Below are positions 54,450 to 64,000 of a stretch of DNA of 64,000 bases, in pieces (the stretch's first letter is position 1; every line of letters begins with the position of its first letter). Made by a program: the position numbers and the translations under genes. The stretch is from positions 16,386,001 to 16,450,000 of the forward strand of contig NC_060246.1 in assembly GCF_921293095.1 (NCBI RefSeq), in the 5' to 3' direction. Source of the DNA: Ischnura elegans (lineage: Eukaryota > Arthropoda > Insecta > Odonata > Coenagrionidae). The notes below the pieces were generated by a model. The model saw only the letters and a list, made by a program, of their open reading frames with translations. It was not told the DNA's origin and ran no database searches.

Positions 54450-55662
54450 ACAGGAGGAATCTGCAATACTTTAGGTGGAAGGGGAGACAATTGTAAGCAC
54501 TTTTCGTCCTCTAAACATAGCGTCGCAACTCCTTAGTTACTGAGCCATGGCATTTTTTGGATGCACTCTGCAGTTGGCATGAAAACGGCTTATCCTGGCT
54601 ATCAAGCCTTTTCGACATTTTATTTAATACTCACGGTTTTTAAGGACATAAAATATTTAAGATTGGACGAAAATTTGTGATAATAATCGTCCGAAACAAT
54701 TAATATCAAAATGGGTGTGATATTGAGCAAACCGTATTATTACCCATACCCGCTCATAGCTCTCGTTTAATCAAGCTCAAAGATTAATTGTTTCCGACAA
54801 TTGTAATAGCACATTTTAGTCCAACATTAACTACTTAATGTCCTTAAAAGTCCAGAGTATTAAATAAAATGTCGAAAAGGGTGGATACCCAAGAAAAACC
54901 GTTTTCATGGTAACGTAAAAGTGCATCCAAAAAATTTTTTTGCAACGAACCGGTCCGGGACCTATGGTCGCGGGGATCGCACGTTCTAAAGTGTGGGTTC
55001 TTACCCTTGGTGTCGGGAAGCGAATAATCACACACAAATGTTTAAAGTTTTAACCCAAAGTGTATTGCCATGTAAAATCCCAATTTCCAAATCAGTTCGA
55101 TGTAAAGACATAAAGTAATAATGAATTTTGTGCGTCTACAATAGCCAAAAGTTAAGATATTACCAATGTCTCGGGAAGGAGAGGAACTGCTGGTGATGTC
55201 ACGGGTGGAGAGCGAGGCGCTTCGGTGGCACGGACCATACGGCCCGCGCTTCGACTCCCGCCGACGGCTACATTGTGACTGACGAGCGACGGGTGACCAA
55301 GTATGAGTAACTGAGTCAAGTAGGTGAGAGAGTGATAATAGCATCTCCGCCGTGCCATTATATAGGGAAGTGGAGCCAGGACGTTTTCGTCAAAGAGGAA
55401 GGGGAAAAAGGAAGGTTAGGCGTTCTCGAAAGTGAAAAGGTGCAAATTCCGAAGCATAGTTTGACATAGCTGGCTATTCTGAGACGTCACACAACAACAC
55501 ATTTATGCATATTTTGGAAATGGAAATCTTCCATTTCCGGATCACTAAATTTGCGTTGCCGTAGCTCAGTAACTAAGGAGCTGCGACCCCATGTTTATGG
55601 GACGAAAAATGCTTAAAATTGTCTCCCCTTCCACCTCCTGAAGTATTTCAGATTCCTCCCTG
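54450..55662. repeat. Large fold-back repeat with a 0.6-kb insertion in its right arm
   Basis: The left arm 54450-54750 is continuous. Its complement is split: the inner part lies at about 54785-54934 and the outer part at 55557-55662. Matching pieces include ggaggaatctgcaatactt / aagtatttcagattcctcc and cgacattttatttaatact on opposite strands. The 622 bp between (54935-55556) therefore interrupts the right arm. Confidence 0.75.
54935..55556 (-). mobile_element. Insert in the fold-back arm, possibly a solo LTR
   Basis: More GC-rich than its host. On the minus strand TATATAATGGC (about 55364-55354) resembles a TATA promoter, and an upstream TGTGACG near 55490 resembles the start of gypsy-type LTRs. 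No clean TG...CA ends or target duplication could be fixed, so the LTR reading is weak. Confidence 0.3.
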
Positions 55663-57684
55663 AACATTCTGTGAAGAAGGAACGGGAAACCTTACGAACC
55701 ACTAGTAAATTTGGTTCTTACTGGCATCAGATTCCCGGGGTTAAAATTTCGTGATACATTTCTACACCCTATAGATACATTGACCTGCAGGTAAATATTT
55801 TGTAATATTGCACGCGCACCATTCGTTTTTGATGTTTGAAATGATATTCTATTTTAACTTTCAAATCATATTGGAAATTTTCAATAATTTAAGGGGCCGT
55901 AGGCCGTCATTTTCTTCTTTTTCATAAAAACTGTTTTTTTATAGAAACTATTATTTTTATATTGTAATATTATTTTAGACTTTTTAGTTTTATTAGAGTG
56001 GAATGTTGCAATAGATTTTAATTTTAAACACAACTTCTAAGTGGTAGTCTCAAATATTCTGTCCTGTATACGCGGCGTTTATTCATCGATTATGATTAAG
56101 TATTATAATTTCAATCTGTAAGAAAAGTTTTCGAAATTTATTTAAAACAAAATGCCAAAAGCTACTTGTTTGGAAAGACAGAATGATATTTAAACAATAC
56201 AAATACTCTACATTGGGTAGCATGATTATTATTGTCATGATTATTTTATTTACTTCCTTTCACTTCATTTTTTTAATCAAGTAAAATAACATTTATTTCC
56301 ATTTACTTTAAAAATTGATGAATTTTCATTCACCATTCCCCTGATTGTAAAATAAAAGTATTTTTTAAATATTTTGAATTCGACAAGATATTTCAGGAAC
56401 TAATGCAACAATTTATAGAGCCATCAGGAGTTTCGTCTTGTATTTTCTGTAAAAAATCATGTAATTTTTTAATTATGTGGAAATTAATTAAAACGAATTG
56501 GCCCAAGTGCGCTAATTTGATATTCTTAGAAAACTTTTCGTTTTGCCAACCTTGTCCTCATATCCTGAAATTGATATCCCTACACGCTGCAATTAGATGT
56601 ATTTCCTCACTATCTACTTTCTTTCACTTCACTCTCTTTTTTCTGCACTTAAATTATTTTACCTATTTCATTTTTTTATCACTTTCGTACCTTTTCTCAT
56701 CACTAAAATCGATTTGCTTAACGTCTTTATTCAACTATCTTCAAATTTAATTAGTTTACATAACGAGCTTTTGTTTAATTCAATGTTTGAATGGAACATT
56801 AGACGGCGGAAGTCATGGTTGAATACAAAAATTTCACCCAGCAATACCCTATTTTTAGCGCTACTCATGAAAGGAAGGGAAATCATGAAAGCAGGTTTCT
56901 TTAGACGATATACAAAAAATATCGTGGAAAAAAGATAGCACGAGAGTCGCGATCCTAGCTCTCCCGCCGAGAAGCCATGCTGTTTTGAAGAGACTTATAG
57001 TTTTGAAGAGACACTTATAGTTATTAGGCTTTGGTGGCCATTTTTGGAACTCCCCATTTAATTTTCATTTCTGATTATTATTCGAGATACTATTCCGATC
57101 GTGGTAAAAGTGTAAGAACATTGTCATCCAATTCTGAGCTATCCAGAAATTTTATAGTTAATCAGTTGGCGCCATTTAAAGCGGAGATTTTGCCCGGAAG
57201 GACGAGCAATCAAGAAAGAGAGTATACTAAAGCGTGGTAAAAAGTAAGAGATGTTTAACGATTTTCGAGGTGTACATTTAAGAACAAAAGCATAAGAATA
57301 GAATTTGTTTTTGAAAATGTTTGGTAAATTGACTCTATAACCTAGTTTTCTCATAGAATTACGCTATAATAACTAAAAAAAGTAAATAGCCCCAAATTTA
57401 GCCCTAATTATTAGTTAAAAATTAAGAAATGGAAATCTTCAGCACCAAATTATAATTTATGTCGAATTTTTTTGTCTCTTTTATACTTTAGTGGGATCGT
57501 TTGGTGAAAATGTTCGCCAATTTCGCGGCCCCACTTTATTTTTATTTCTTCACCGTAGATGGACGCGTTGGATTGTGGTATCGTCTATACTTTTCTTGCG
57601 CTGCGAGTGCTGGTTCCACCTCAGGACGGGAAACGATCGGGCACGTTCTGATGGACACTTAAAAAAGGGGACATTGAAAAATAT
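55663..57684. other. AT-rich spacer, 2 kb
   Basis: Very AT-rich; the frames at 56403-56750 and 56597-56938 are Phe/Leu/Ser-rich translations of T-rich DNA. No gene seen. Confidence 0.6.
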
Positions 57685-57822
57685 GGTATTGAAGGCTGCT
57701 CGTGTGCTCACCGCGTAATATCACCCATGGATGCCGACGTTTCGGCAAAGTTCGGAAAGTTCGTTAACGTCGGCAGCCACGAAGGAGATTATACGGTGGA
57801 GCACCCGAGAAGCCTTCACTAC
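57685..57822. repeat. Palindromic repeat, arms about 65 bp
   Basis: GGTATTGAAGGCTGCTCG at the left is matched imperfectly by CGAGAAGCCTTCACTACC at the right; the centre contains gccgacgtttcggc and cgttaacgtcggc. Confidence 0.7.
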
Positions 57823-58240
57823 CAGTAGACACCCGGAATGCATCAGATCTTTTTTCATTGAAAATTATCTTTGATTACCCTCTTATCTGTCCCGTGATCA
57901 GTTCCTGGTATTGTCTTTTAGGAAAAGAAGTGCACCAAGGCTTCTAGGCTGAGAAAAATGCATTGCTTAGATTCGTCTCTGCCCAACCTCATGTCATTGG
58001 GATAAATCATTCTTTTTTGATCGATGCCTTGTTAGTGAAATTATTTTAATTTTTGTTACATATATTTGTTATAAAATGTTAAATTTTAACGCCAAAAATT
58101 TTAAATTATTTGCAACCAGTTTCAGCATGCACTCGTAGATAATCAACAGTTTTCTCTTGCAAATTCCTCTTTTAGATCTCCTTTTGTTTCAATTTCCTCA
58201 GTGCTGAGCGCCGGTACCAATATTTCCCTCCCCCCTGAAC
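57823..58240. other. Unassigned spacer
   Basis: AT-rich, nothing recognised. Confidence 0.5.
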
Positions 58241-58509
58241 CAGTAACGTAGCCAGGTTTTTGAAATGAAAAATTTACCGGAGAGTTTGGGGCCCTTGCGG
58301 GGTGTATGTACGAAAAAACCCCCAGAGCTATGAAGGGTCCGGAAAATTTTGGGTTTTTTTATGTTGAAAACGCGATTTTTAAGAATCAAGAACAGTACAT
58401 ATATTATTTTTTTATTTATTGAGGCCATCTTACTCGTTTTTGGCTATTTTAAAGGCTCAAGGGGAGGTTGTAACCTGGAAACCTCCTCCCCCCCCTGGCT
58501 ACGCCTCTG
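58241..58509. mobile_element. hAT-type MITE, GCGTAGCCA family
   Basis: 269 bp from CAGTAACGTAGCCAGG to CCTGGCTACGCCTCTG, flanked by ccctgaac and ccctgagc (7/8). Confidence 0.85.
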
Positions 58510-59690
58510 CCCTGAGCTCCAGGTGTATATGATACACTGTATTAATGGGATTCTATAACTTTCAGCTATTCCACGTTTTCTGAAAAATAAGTGGGGCCAT
58601 CGGAATATTAAATCGCGTATTCCATTCTGTGAAAAGACTTCGAGTGGTGAAACTGAGCACTTAAATTTCCAGAAATAAATGTGTGTAACTACTGACTATT
58701 TGCATCTTCTCCGCCACTGTGGATCACGTAGATGTCATCCCTGATGCCTCGTCCATTTCGCTCGTACCGCCTGCTGTTCCTTTATCTTGAATGTTAACAA
58801 AAGCATTTGATTTTTGCTTCTGGTGATTAACATCCATGCCATAAGCGTTGCACTGCTTATCAAGCGCATCAATCAGTGCACGTAAGCCTCTCTTATCAAC
58901 TTTTTAATCGACGCGTGATCATCAAAGGGGACCTGACGGAGAGTAACATCAATCCTATTTACTTCTTACATACAGCGATAACGGACGTCACTCACCTCGG
59001 AAAATGCTTGCCCGCCCTAGTTTCCCGTCGATAAGGGTGTTCTGGTGGGTACGTACAATTTAACTTTTTCATACAAATTGCGAAATTAAGAAAAATGCGA
59101 ATTAGATATATTGAAAATTTCGAATGCATTGCTCCTTTGGCAAAGTAGAAAAACAATAAAAAAAGTTGAAAAAAAATTGATTTTGATGAGTTTTTTCGAC
59201 TTCTTATAATTAAATTACTCTCATATTTTTCATGTTTCGCCCAAAAATTTACTATTATTATCAAAGAAAACACCGGCATTCGTTAAAATCGGTTCTACTC
59301 GTTACCCACCACATTTTTTCATGCTAGCCTTTTTAAGAAATCATAGCTTTTCGTAAACTTTGTGGATCATATAATCACTCATAACGAATTCCTGTTATTT
59401 GAAAAATATAATTGAGCTCTCCAGCCTTTGAATGCATTAGAAAATTAGTACCTGCCTTTTATTAATAGTTCCAATTTTTAAAAGTCTTAAGAATAATTGA
59501 ATGAATTTATGAATTTTTGAGCAAATACAACTGAAAACCATAGCGGAAATGTTCAAAATTCAATGAGTGTATTAAATCTAGAATGTTGTGGAATGACTGG
59601 ATTTTCTTGGACAGCCGTAACTTCCTACATGGCTGTTAGCACTGATTCCGAAAAGGTAGATCATGTGAAACACAACTCGCGCTCTTTCTT
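58510..59690. other. AT-rich spacer
   Basis: No gene or transposon end recognised. Confidence 0.5.
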
Positions 59691-59727
59691 CACGACGTCC
59701 TGAAGTATGGCGAATCGAAAAGATGAG

Positions 59728-60200
59728 TTGACGTATAATTTCTACATTTTAAGAAAGCTTTCGACACGGTACCTCGCAACAAACTTTTATACAAATTACA
59801 GTCATGCGGATTAAGCGAGACAATGGTAAACTGGTTACGCGACTTTCTGAGCGATCGTAAGCAAAAAGTAGTTCCGCCTTTTGTTCATTATATTCATTAA
59901 TAATCTCTGCTCCCGACTTATCAGAAAATACGTTTATTTGCTGACGACGCTGTCATCTATCGCGAAGTTAGTGATCACTCTGATTTTGAAATTCTATCAT
60001 CGGATTTAAACAACGTTCATTTGTGGAGCCAAGAGTGAGGACTCAAACTTAATCAGAGCAAATGCTTGGCGTTGGCGTTACAATTGGCGTTACAATTTTT
60101 GTAGAGTTCGTCCAACTGTAACCATATTTATGCATTGGATGGTATTAACATAAAAGCAACAGACGAAGTACCTGGGAGTTACGATAACTTCGAACCTCTC
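59728..60200 (+). pseudogene. Decayed LINE reverse transcriptase (Jockey/CR1-like)
   Basis: The plus-strand text, with frameshifts, reads FKKAFDTVPRNKLLYKLQSC, LSETMVNWLRDFLSDRKQKV, then IFINNLCS and LFADDAVIYREVSDHSDFEI (catalytic F-A-D-D kept), NNVHLWSQE, a TGA where Trp is usual, and GLKLNQSKC. About 100 residues are lost between the first and second blocks. Inactive. Confidence 0.82.
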
Positions 60201-60264
60201 GTAGGGAACACGCATAAAGAATATTTGCAGCATATCGCTAAAAACTGTAAACAAATTTTGATCA

Positions 60265-61139
60265 ATAGGAAAAATATATTGGTTACGACCTATTTTTTTA
60301 TTAATTAGAGGCTGTTTGTCGAATATTCGGATTTTTATTTTTATTTTAGCGTGGGTGAAATGTTTTTGTTCAAATATCCCTCGAGGAGAGATGGTGTTCG
60401 ATAGAATTTTACACTATCTCCAAATCCAAAAGTCGATAGATTGTTTAGATAATTAGGGAGGCAAAAGTGATGCAAAAGGGACGGCGAAAATTACCATGTG
60501 ATTTAAGAAATAATGATTCATTCTCATCTGCCATAATGGGTGGAACACGAAAAAAGTTGGCCAAAATCATAGTTTTTGACTAACACAAGATTTGAGAAAA
60601 AAAATTTTGCTGTCAGATTTTATAGAGTAGAATTATTAAGGAGGTCCCACCAATTAAAAAAAAGAAACTCCATGAAAATTGCAAAATATCACTTCCTGAT
60701 GCATCGAATGACGAGATATAAAACTGGCATTTCGATGCTTATTTTGATGTATTGTGGAAATCGGATTGGAAAATCAGAATATTTGCATTGACTTACATCG
60801 TCAAAATTATTTCGATAATTTTTGGCTGAGCAATGACCTTAAATATTTCGTCCTATATGCGTAGCAAATTCATTTAGATGGTATGTACAGCAAAATAGCA
60901 AAATGACATTCAATTTGTTATTAATTAATTTTATTTATTCTAAATATTTTCTTCCTTGTACTATAGACACAGCGTTCAGTTGGAATAAGTGTCCGTTCAT
61001 TCGATTGTAAATTGTATGAAAATTTTATTTATTTATTTCTATTCGTCACCCTGAATTCGGCACTATTAAGCCTTACATTGGGGGCAGGGGATGGGGTGGA
61101 CACAAAAAAATTCAATGAACTATTAGAAACATCCATGTC
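60265..61139. other. AT-rich spacer
   Basis: No gene recognised. Confidence 0.5.
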
Positions 61140-61152
61140 TTCGATGAGGGAA

Positions 61153-61228
61153 AGCTACCCCGGCGGGACTCGGACCCGCGACCATCGGTGTGGCAGGTAA
61201 GGAATGTACCCAGCCACCACTAAGTACG
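61153..61228 (-). repeat. tRNA-derived SINE-like fragment
   Basis: On the minus strand TGGCTGGGTACATTCC, then GGTCCGAGTCCCGCC (B-box-like) in tRNA-like spacing. Not a complete tRNA. Confidence 0.5.
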
Positions 61229-61339
61229 GCAAAAGTGATTCAAATTAACGGCATGGTAGGATAAGTAAGGTGAATCACCCCCCAGAGATATTTTAAAGAT
61301 TCTTGGCCCAATAGTAGGCCTTGGTGAGGTATTATGCTT

Positions 61340-61910
61340 TTATCCTTCGACTTCTACGCGGCTGTCATTGTCCATGCCTCACTTCCGTAGGGAGGCATAA
61401 TCCTGATATAAGTTCTGAAAACTGTTTCCTTACTTCCATGTTTAAATTTCCCGCTGTAAGTAAGTCTTTTGGTGGAATGCTATCCTCGCTTTAGCTATTC
61501 TGCTGACAATTTCTTTCTTGCTTCTCCCTTTGCTTGTTATCCTGCTTCCTAAATAACAGAATTCATCCACTTCTACCAGGTTTTGCTTCCCTATTATAAT
61601 GTTAGTCTTGGCTTCTTCTCTTCTGCTGCATACTAATACCTTGGTTTTCTTTGTGTTTATTTTTCAGCTGATATTTACCCATTACCCTACTCATATTAAC
61701 CATAATATTTTTCTAATCCTTCTCTGTCTTTGCTATGATGGCTATGCCATCGGCAGATTTTAGCATGCTAATTTTTTCTCCATGTATGTATCACTCCCGA
61801 CGTCTTTTATTTAATTTCATTAATGGCTTTCTCGATGTAGACGCTGAAAATTACGGGTGACAAAGCACAGCCTTGTCTCACCCCTTTCCTAATTCTTTAG
61901 ACTTTGATGT
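61340..61910 (-). pseudogene. Decayed LINE reverse transcriptase, same family as 7632-8083
   Basis: Minus-strand text with breaks: GVRQGCALSPVIFSVYIEKA, then LKSADGIAIIAKTEKD (the catalytic Y-A-D-D is degraded to S-A-D-G), VDEFCYLGSRIT and EAWTMTA. The last part matches the nucleotide text at 8007-8040 (tcattgtccatgcctcactt). Confidence 0.82.
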
Positions 61911-63110
61911 CCAGTAAAATAAGAGTACCTACTTTGCACCAGTAAAAGGTGACATTTCCTGTTTCTATCTGCTGTAAAATGTGGAGGAAATCCATATTTT
62001 TTTCATAGAGCTATATGAAGGCAATCTGATGGGAGAGCTAGAATTAGTAACTGCTAATGATACATTTCAAAGGAATTTCGAATGTGCCGTGGTCTTGTTG
62101 CGCCCCATTTGACGTAGGCGCTGCCCTCAAACACTTCCTCTCTCCTTTCCGGGAGTCAACCGCGCTCGACGCACCGCCGGATGCGCAATGAGCGTCCGCT
62201 GCGTCAACGCGGAAAGCTGCGCGAGCGCCGCCACATGGGGAAATGGGAGACTTGGATGGCGAGTAAGGAGCACTTGTCGGCGAGAAGTCGATGCGAACGC
62301 GTCGTGGGTTCACTGATGCTCCCTCTCATTTCGCGATGGGGAGTCAGAGAACGAACGATCTGAAATGAACTCTTCACTATCTTTGAGATGAATCGTTTAA
62401 TGTGAACTAACGCTCGCAAATGGATTCCAATTCCAGCTTTAATCGCATAATTCATCAGCGTTGCCATTTTTCAGGGTTGTACAAAGTGATTTTTGCATAT
62501 CATGGGAAACTTGAAGAGAGATAAAATAAAAGGTAACCGTGAAAAGGCAAGCCATCAATAGACTAATAGGTTTGTATAAAAGGTTTTTAAGATAATGAAG
62601 AACTCCTAAACTGAAAAAAGAATTGCAATCGCAATTTTTTTAAGTGTATTATTCGCTATCATTTATAGGGTGGAGAGAAATTATGTCACGAAACTTTGAC
62701 CATGGATAGCTGATGCCAGTAGGAACCAAAATTACCAATGATACTTAGGTTGAAAACGCACCAACGCAACATAAACTATAGAGCTGGCTGATGATAATTA
62801 TGATAAAATTAATATTTCATCAATCAATTGGTAACTCCTCTGCTATCGTGGCGTACTTAACACTCATTGAAATTAAGTTCGCAACGTACGATAAAATACA
62901 TAATTTACAGTAAAGTTTTTCTACTGACTGACCAGAGAGGCTTGTTTTATCTTATTCCTGAATCTTGTATAGTATTCGGAAAAGATTAGGGAGTCAGTTG
63001 TGAGGTACGCAAATACTATGTCTTTACTTTTGTATTTTCTATCAAATCCCCTGATGTTGGGTAACCCTATAAACTGACTCGCTCAATTGCGTATTTTAAT
63101 CGAGTGAACA
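61911..63110. other. Unassigned region
   Basis: Mostly AT-rich; about 62080-62340 is CG-rich with low-stop frames on both strands and may be part of a promoter or exon. No protein recognised. Confidence 0.4.
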
Positions 63111-63620
63111 ATTTTTCATCGAGCTACACCCTCACTGAAATGAACCAAACAACTCCTCCTCGTCTCCTCAGCTGCTCCCAGCGTCCCTTTTTCTCTTCGC
63201 CTTGGAGAGACCTCGTTCTGAGAGAGCGCGCGCACCGCAGGAGTGAGTGAGTGAGTTCCACCCCTCCGCCCGCCCACCCTCCCCGACCCCCCCCCCTCCC
63301 GTGAAGAGGGGATTGTGAGAGCAGTGACGTGTGCACGGCGGCGGCGAACATCAAAGAGTTCTCTTTGTCGGCGTCGAGTTGGAAGTGGGGGGGGGGGGAG
63401 GTTAGGGGTCCCCCTTCCCCGTCCGCTCCTTCCAAGGACGAGAGGGGGGGGGGTTGCGCTGCAGCCACGGCGGCGGACGTGGATTGAAAAGGAGAAAAAG
63501 AGACTTCCTTCGTCTCTTCGCTCGCTCGCCTCTCCGCACCGATGGATTTGCGATCGCTGCTTCTTTGCTCTCCTCAATTGCTGCTCCTCGCAAATTTCAT
63601 TTCATTGTCGATTGTGACGA
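63111..63620. promoter_or_regulatory. GC/CpG-rich block 2, candidate promoter or 5' UTR exon
   Basis: Rich in CpG with long C and G runs. Frames are open simultaneously on both strands (63116-63577 -, 63315-63617 +) and give Arg/Pro-rich low-complexity peptides. It resembles block 1 at 51940-52500 in composition. Possibly the start of a gene lying outside the window. Confidence 0.35.
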
Positions 63621-64000
63621 CCTCTCTAAAAGATACTCTCGCCCAGTCTTCCGTTTTTTTTGGATCCATCGCCTAATCCTATCCTAACATACCGCTTTAT
63701 AGAAAAATATATTAGCAATAAATCATCCGAGCGGAGAACTTGGCGTGAGATTCTAATACTCCTGCGTCAATAGTAGCGTTCATAGAAAAACTTTACCCCT
63801 GTAATAAGCGGTGTAATTATCATGGGGTGTGGTCAACTTTAAATTGACGGGAGAGTGAGAGTGAAACGCAGGATGGCGCGGAGTCCGTTTTTACGTGAGC
63901 TTTGCATCTGTGTATTGTGAGTTCTAAGTTATAATATAACCTGGAATCTTGGAAGTAGCCATACCGGGACGATTAATAGCATGGGTATGATAGGGAATTC
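63621..64000. other. Right edge, unassigned
   Basis: Nothing recognised. Confidence 0.5.

Noticed and set aside
63116..63617. 153-codon minus-strand and 100-codon plus-strand frames
   Set aside because: Same reason: simultaneous open frames in a GC-rich, homopolymer-containing block.

Overview
The window is nuclear DNA from an animal, almost certainly an arthropod and most likely an insect with a medium-to-large, AT-rich genome. This rests on short exons with GT-AG splice sites in kilobase introns, a recognisable insect-type Neurexin IV, and many arthropod-style transposons (pogo/Tigger, hAT, Merlin and mariner DNA elements, Penelope-like elements, LINEs). No bacterial-style operon, CRISPR array or rRNA is visible. 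Gene calls are exon models built by eye from ORFs, splice sites and matching reading phases. No homology search was run.

1-25 kb: the last eleven coding exons (1059-22132, + strand) of Neurexin IV, the Caspr/CNTNAP-family septate-junction receptor. They run from the end of the fibrinogen-like region through LamG, EGF, LamG, a stalk, one membrane helix and a short tail with a 4.1/Coracle-type juxtamembrane motif. The first part of the gene lies left of the window. Introns hold a LINE tail with target-site duplications, an 8-bp-TSD hAT MITE and pogo/Tigger-like MITEs. The probable 3' UTR and spacer follow to about 25.4 kb.

25.4-43.2 kb: a two-exon minus-strand gene for a 198-residue Cys/Ser-rich protein that I do not recognise (25477-26124). 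It lies tail-to-tail with Nrx-IV and head-to-head with an eight-exon plus-strand gene (27771-43188) for a 415-residue coiled-coil protein. I identify that protein as MNS1, a sperm-flagellum/cilium microtubule inner protein. The MNS1 introns are heavily colonised: a hAT MITE sits exactly on the exon 2 donor and duplicates it, and there are a deleted mariner, three more repeats, two Penelope-like endonuclease fragments (one split by a pogo/Tigger MITE) and a LINE tail.

43.2-64 kb: no confident cellular gene. It is a transposon mosaic: a decayed Merlin transposon split by a Merlin-type MITE (46342-48320), two more hAT MITEs, large palindromes, tRNA-derived SINE-like pieces, decayed LINE reverse transcriptases, and two GC/CpG-rich blocks (about 51.9-52.5 and 63.1-63.6 kb) that may be promoters or 5' exons of genes outside the visible model.

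Nrx-IV and MNS1 share no pathway that I know of; their adjacency looks like ordinary gene order.
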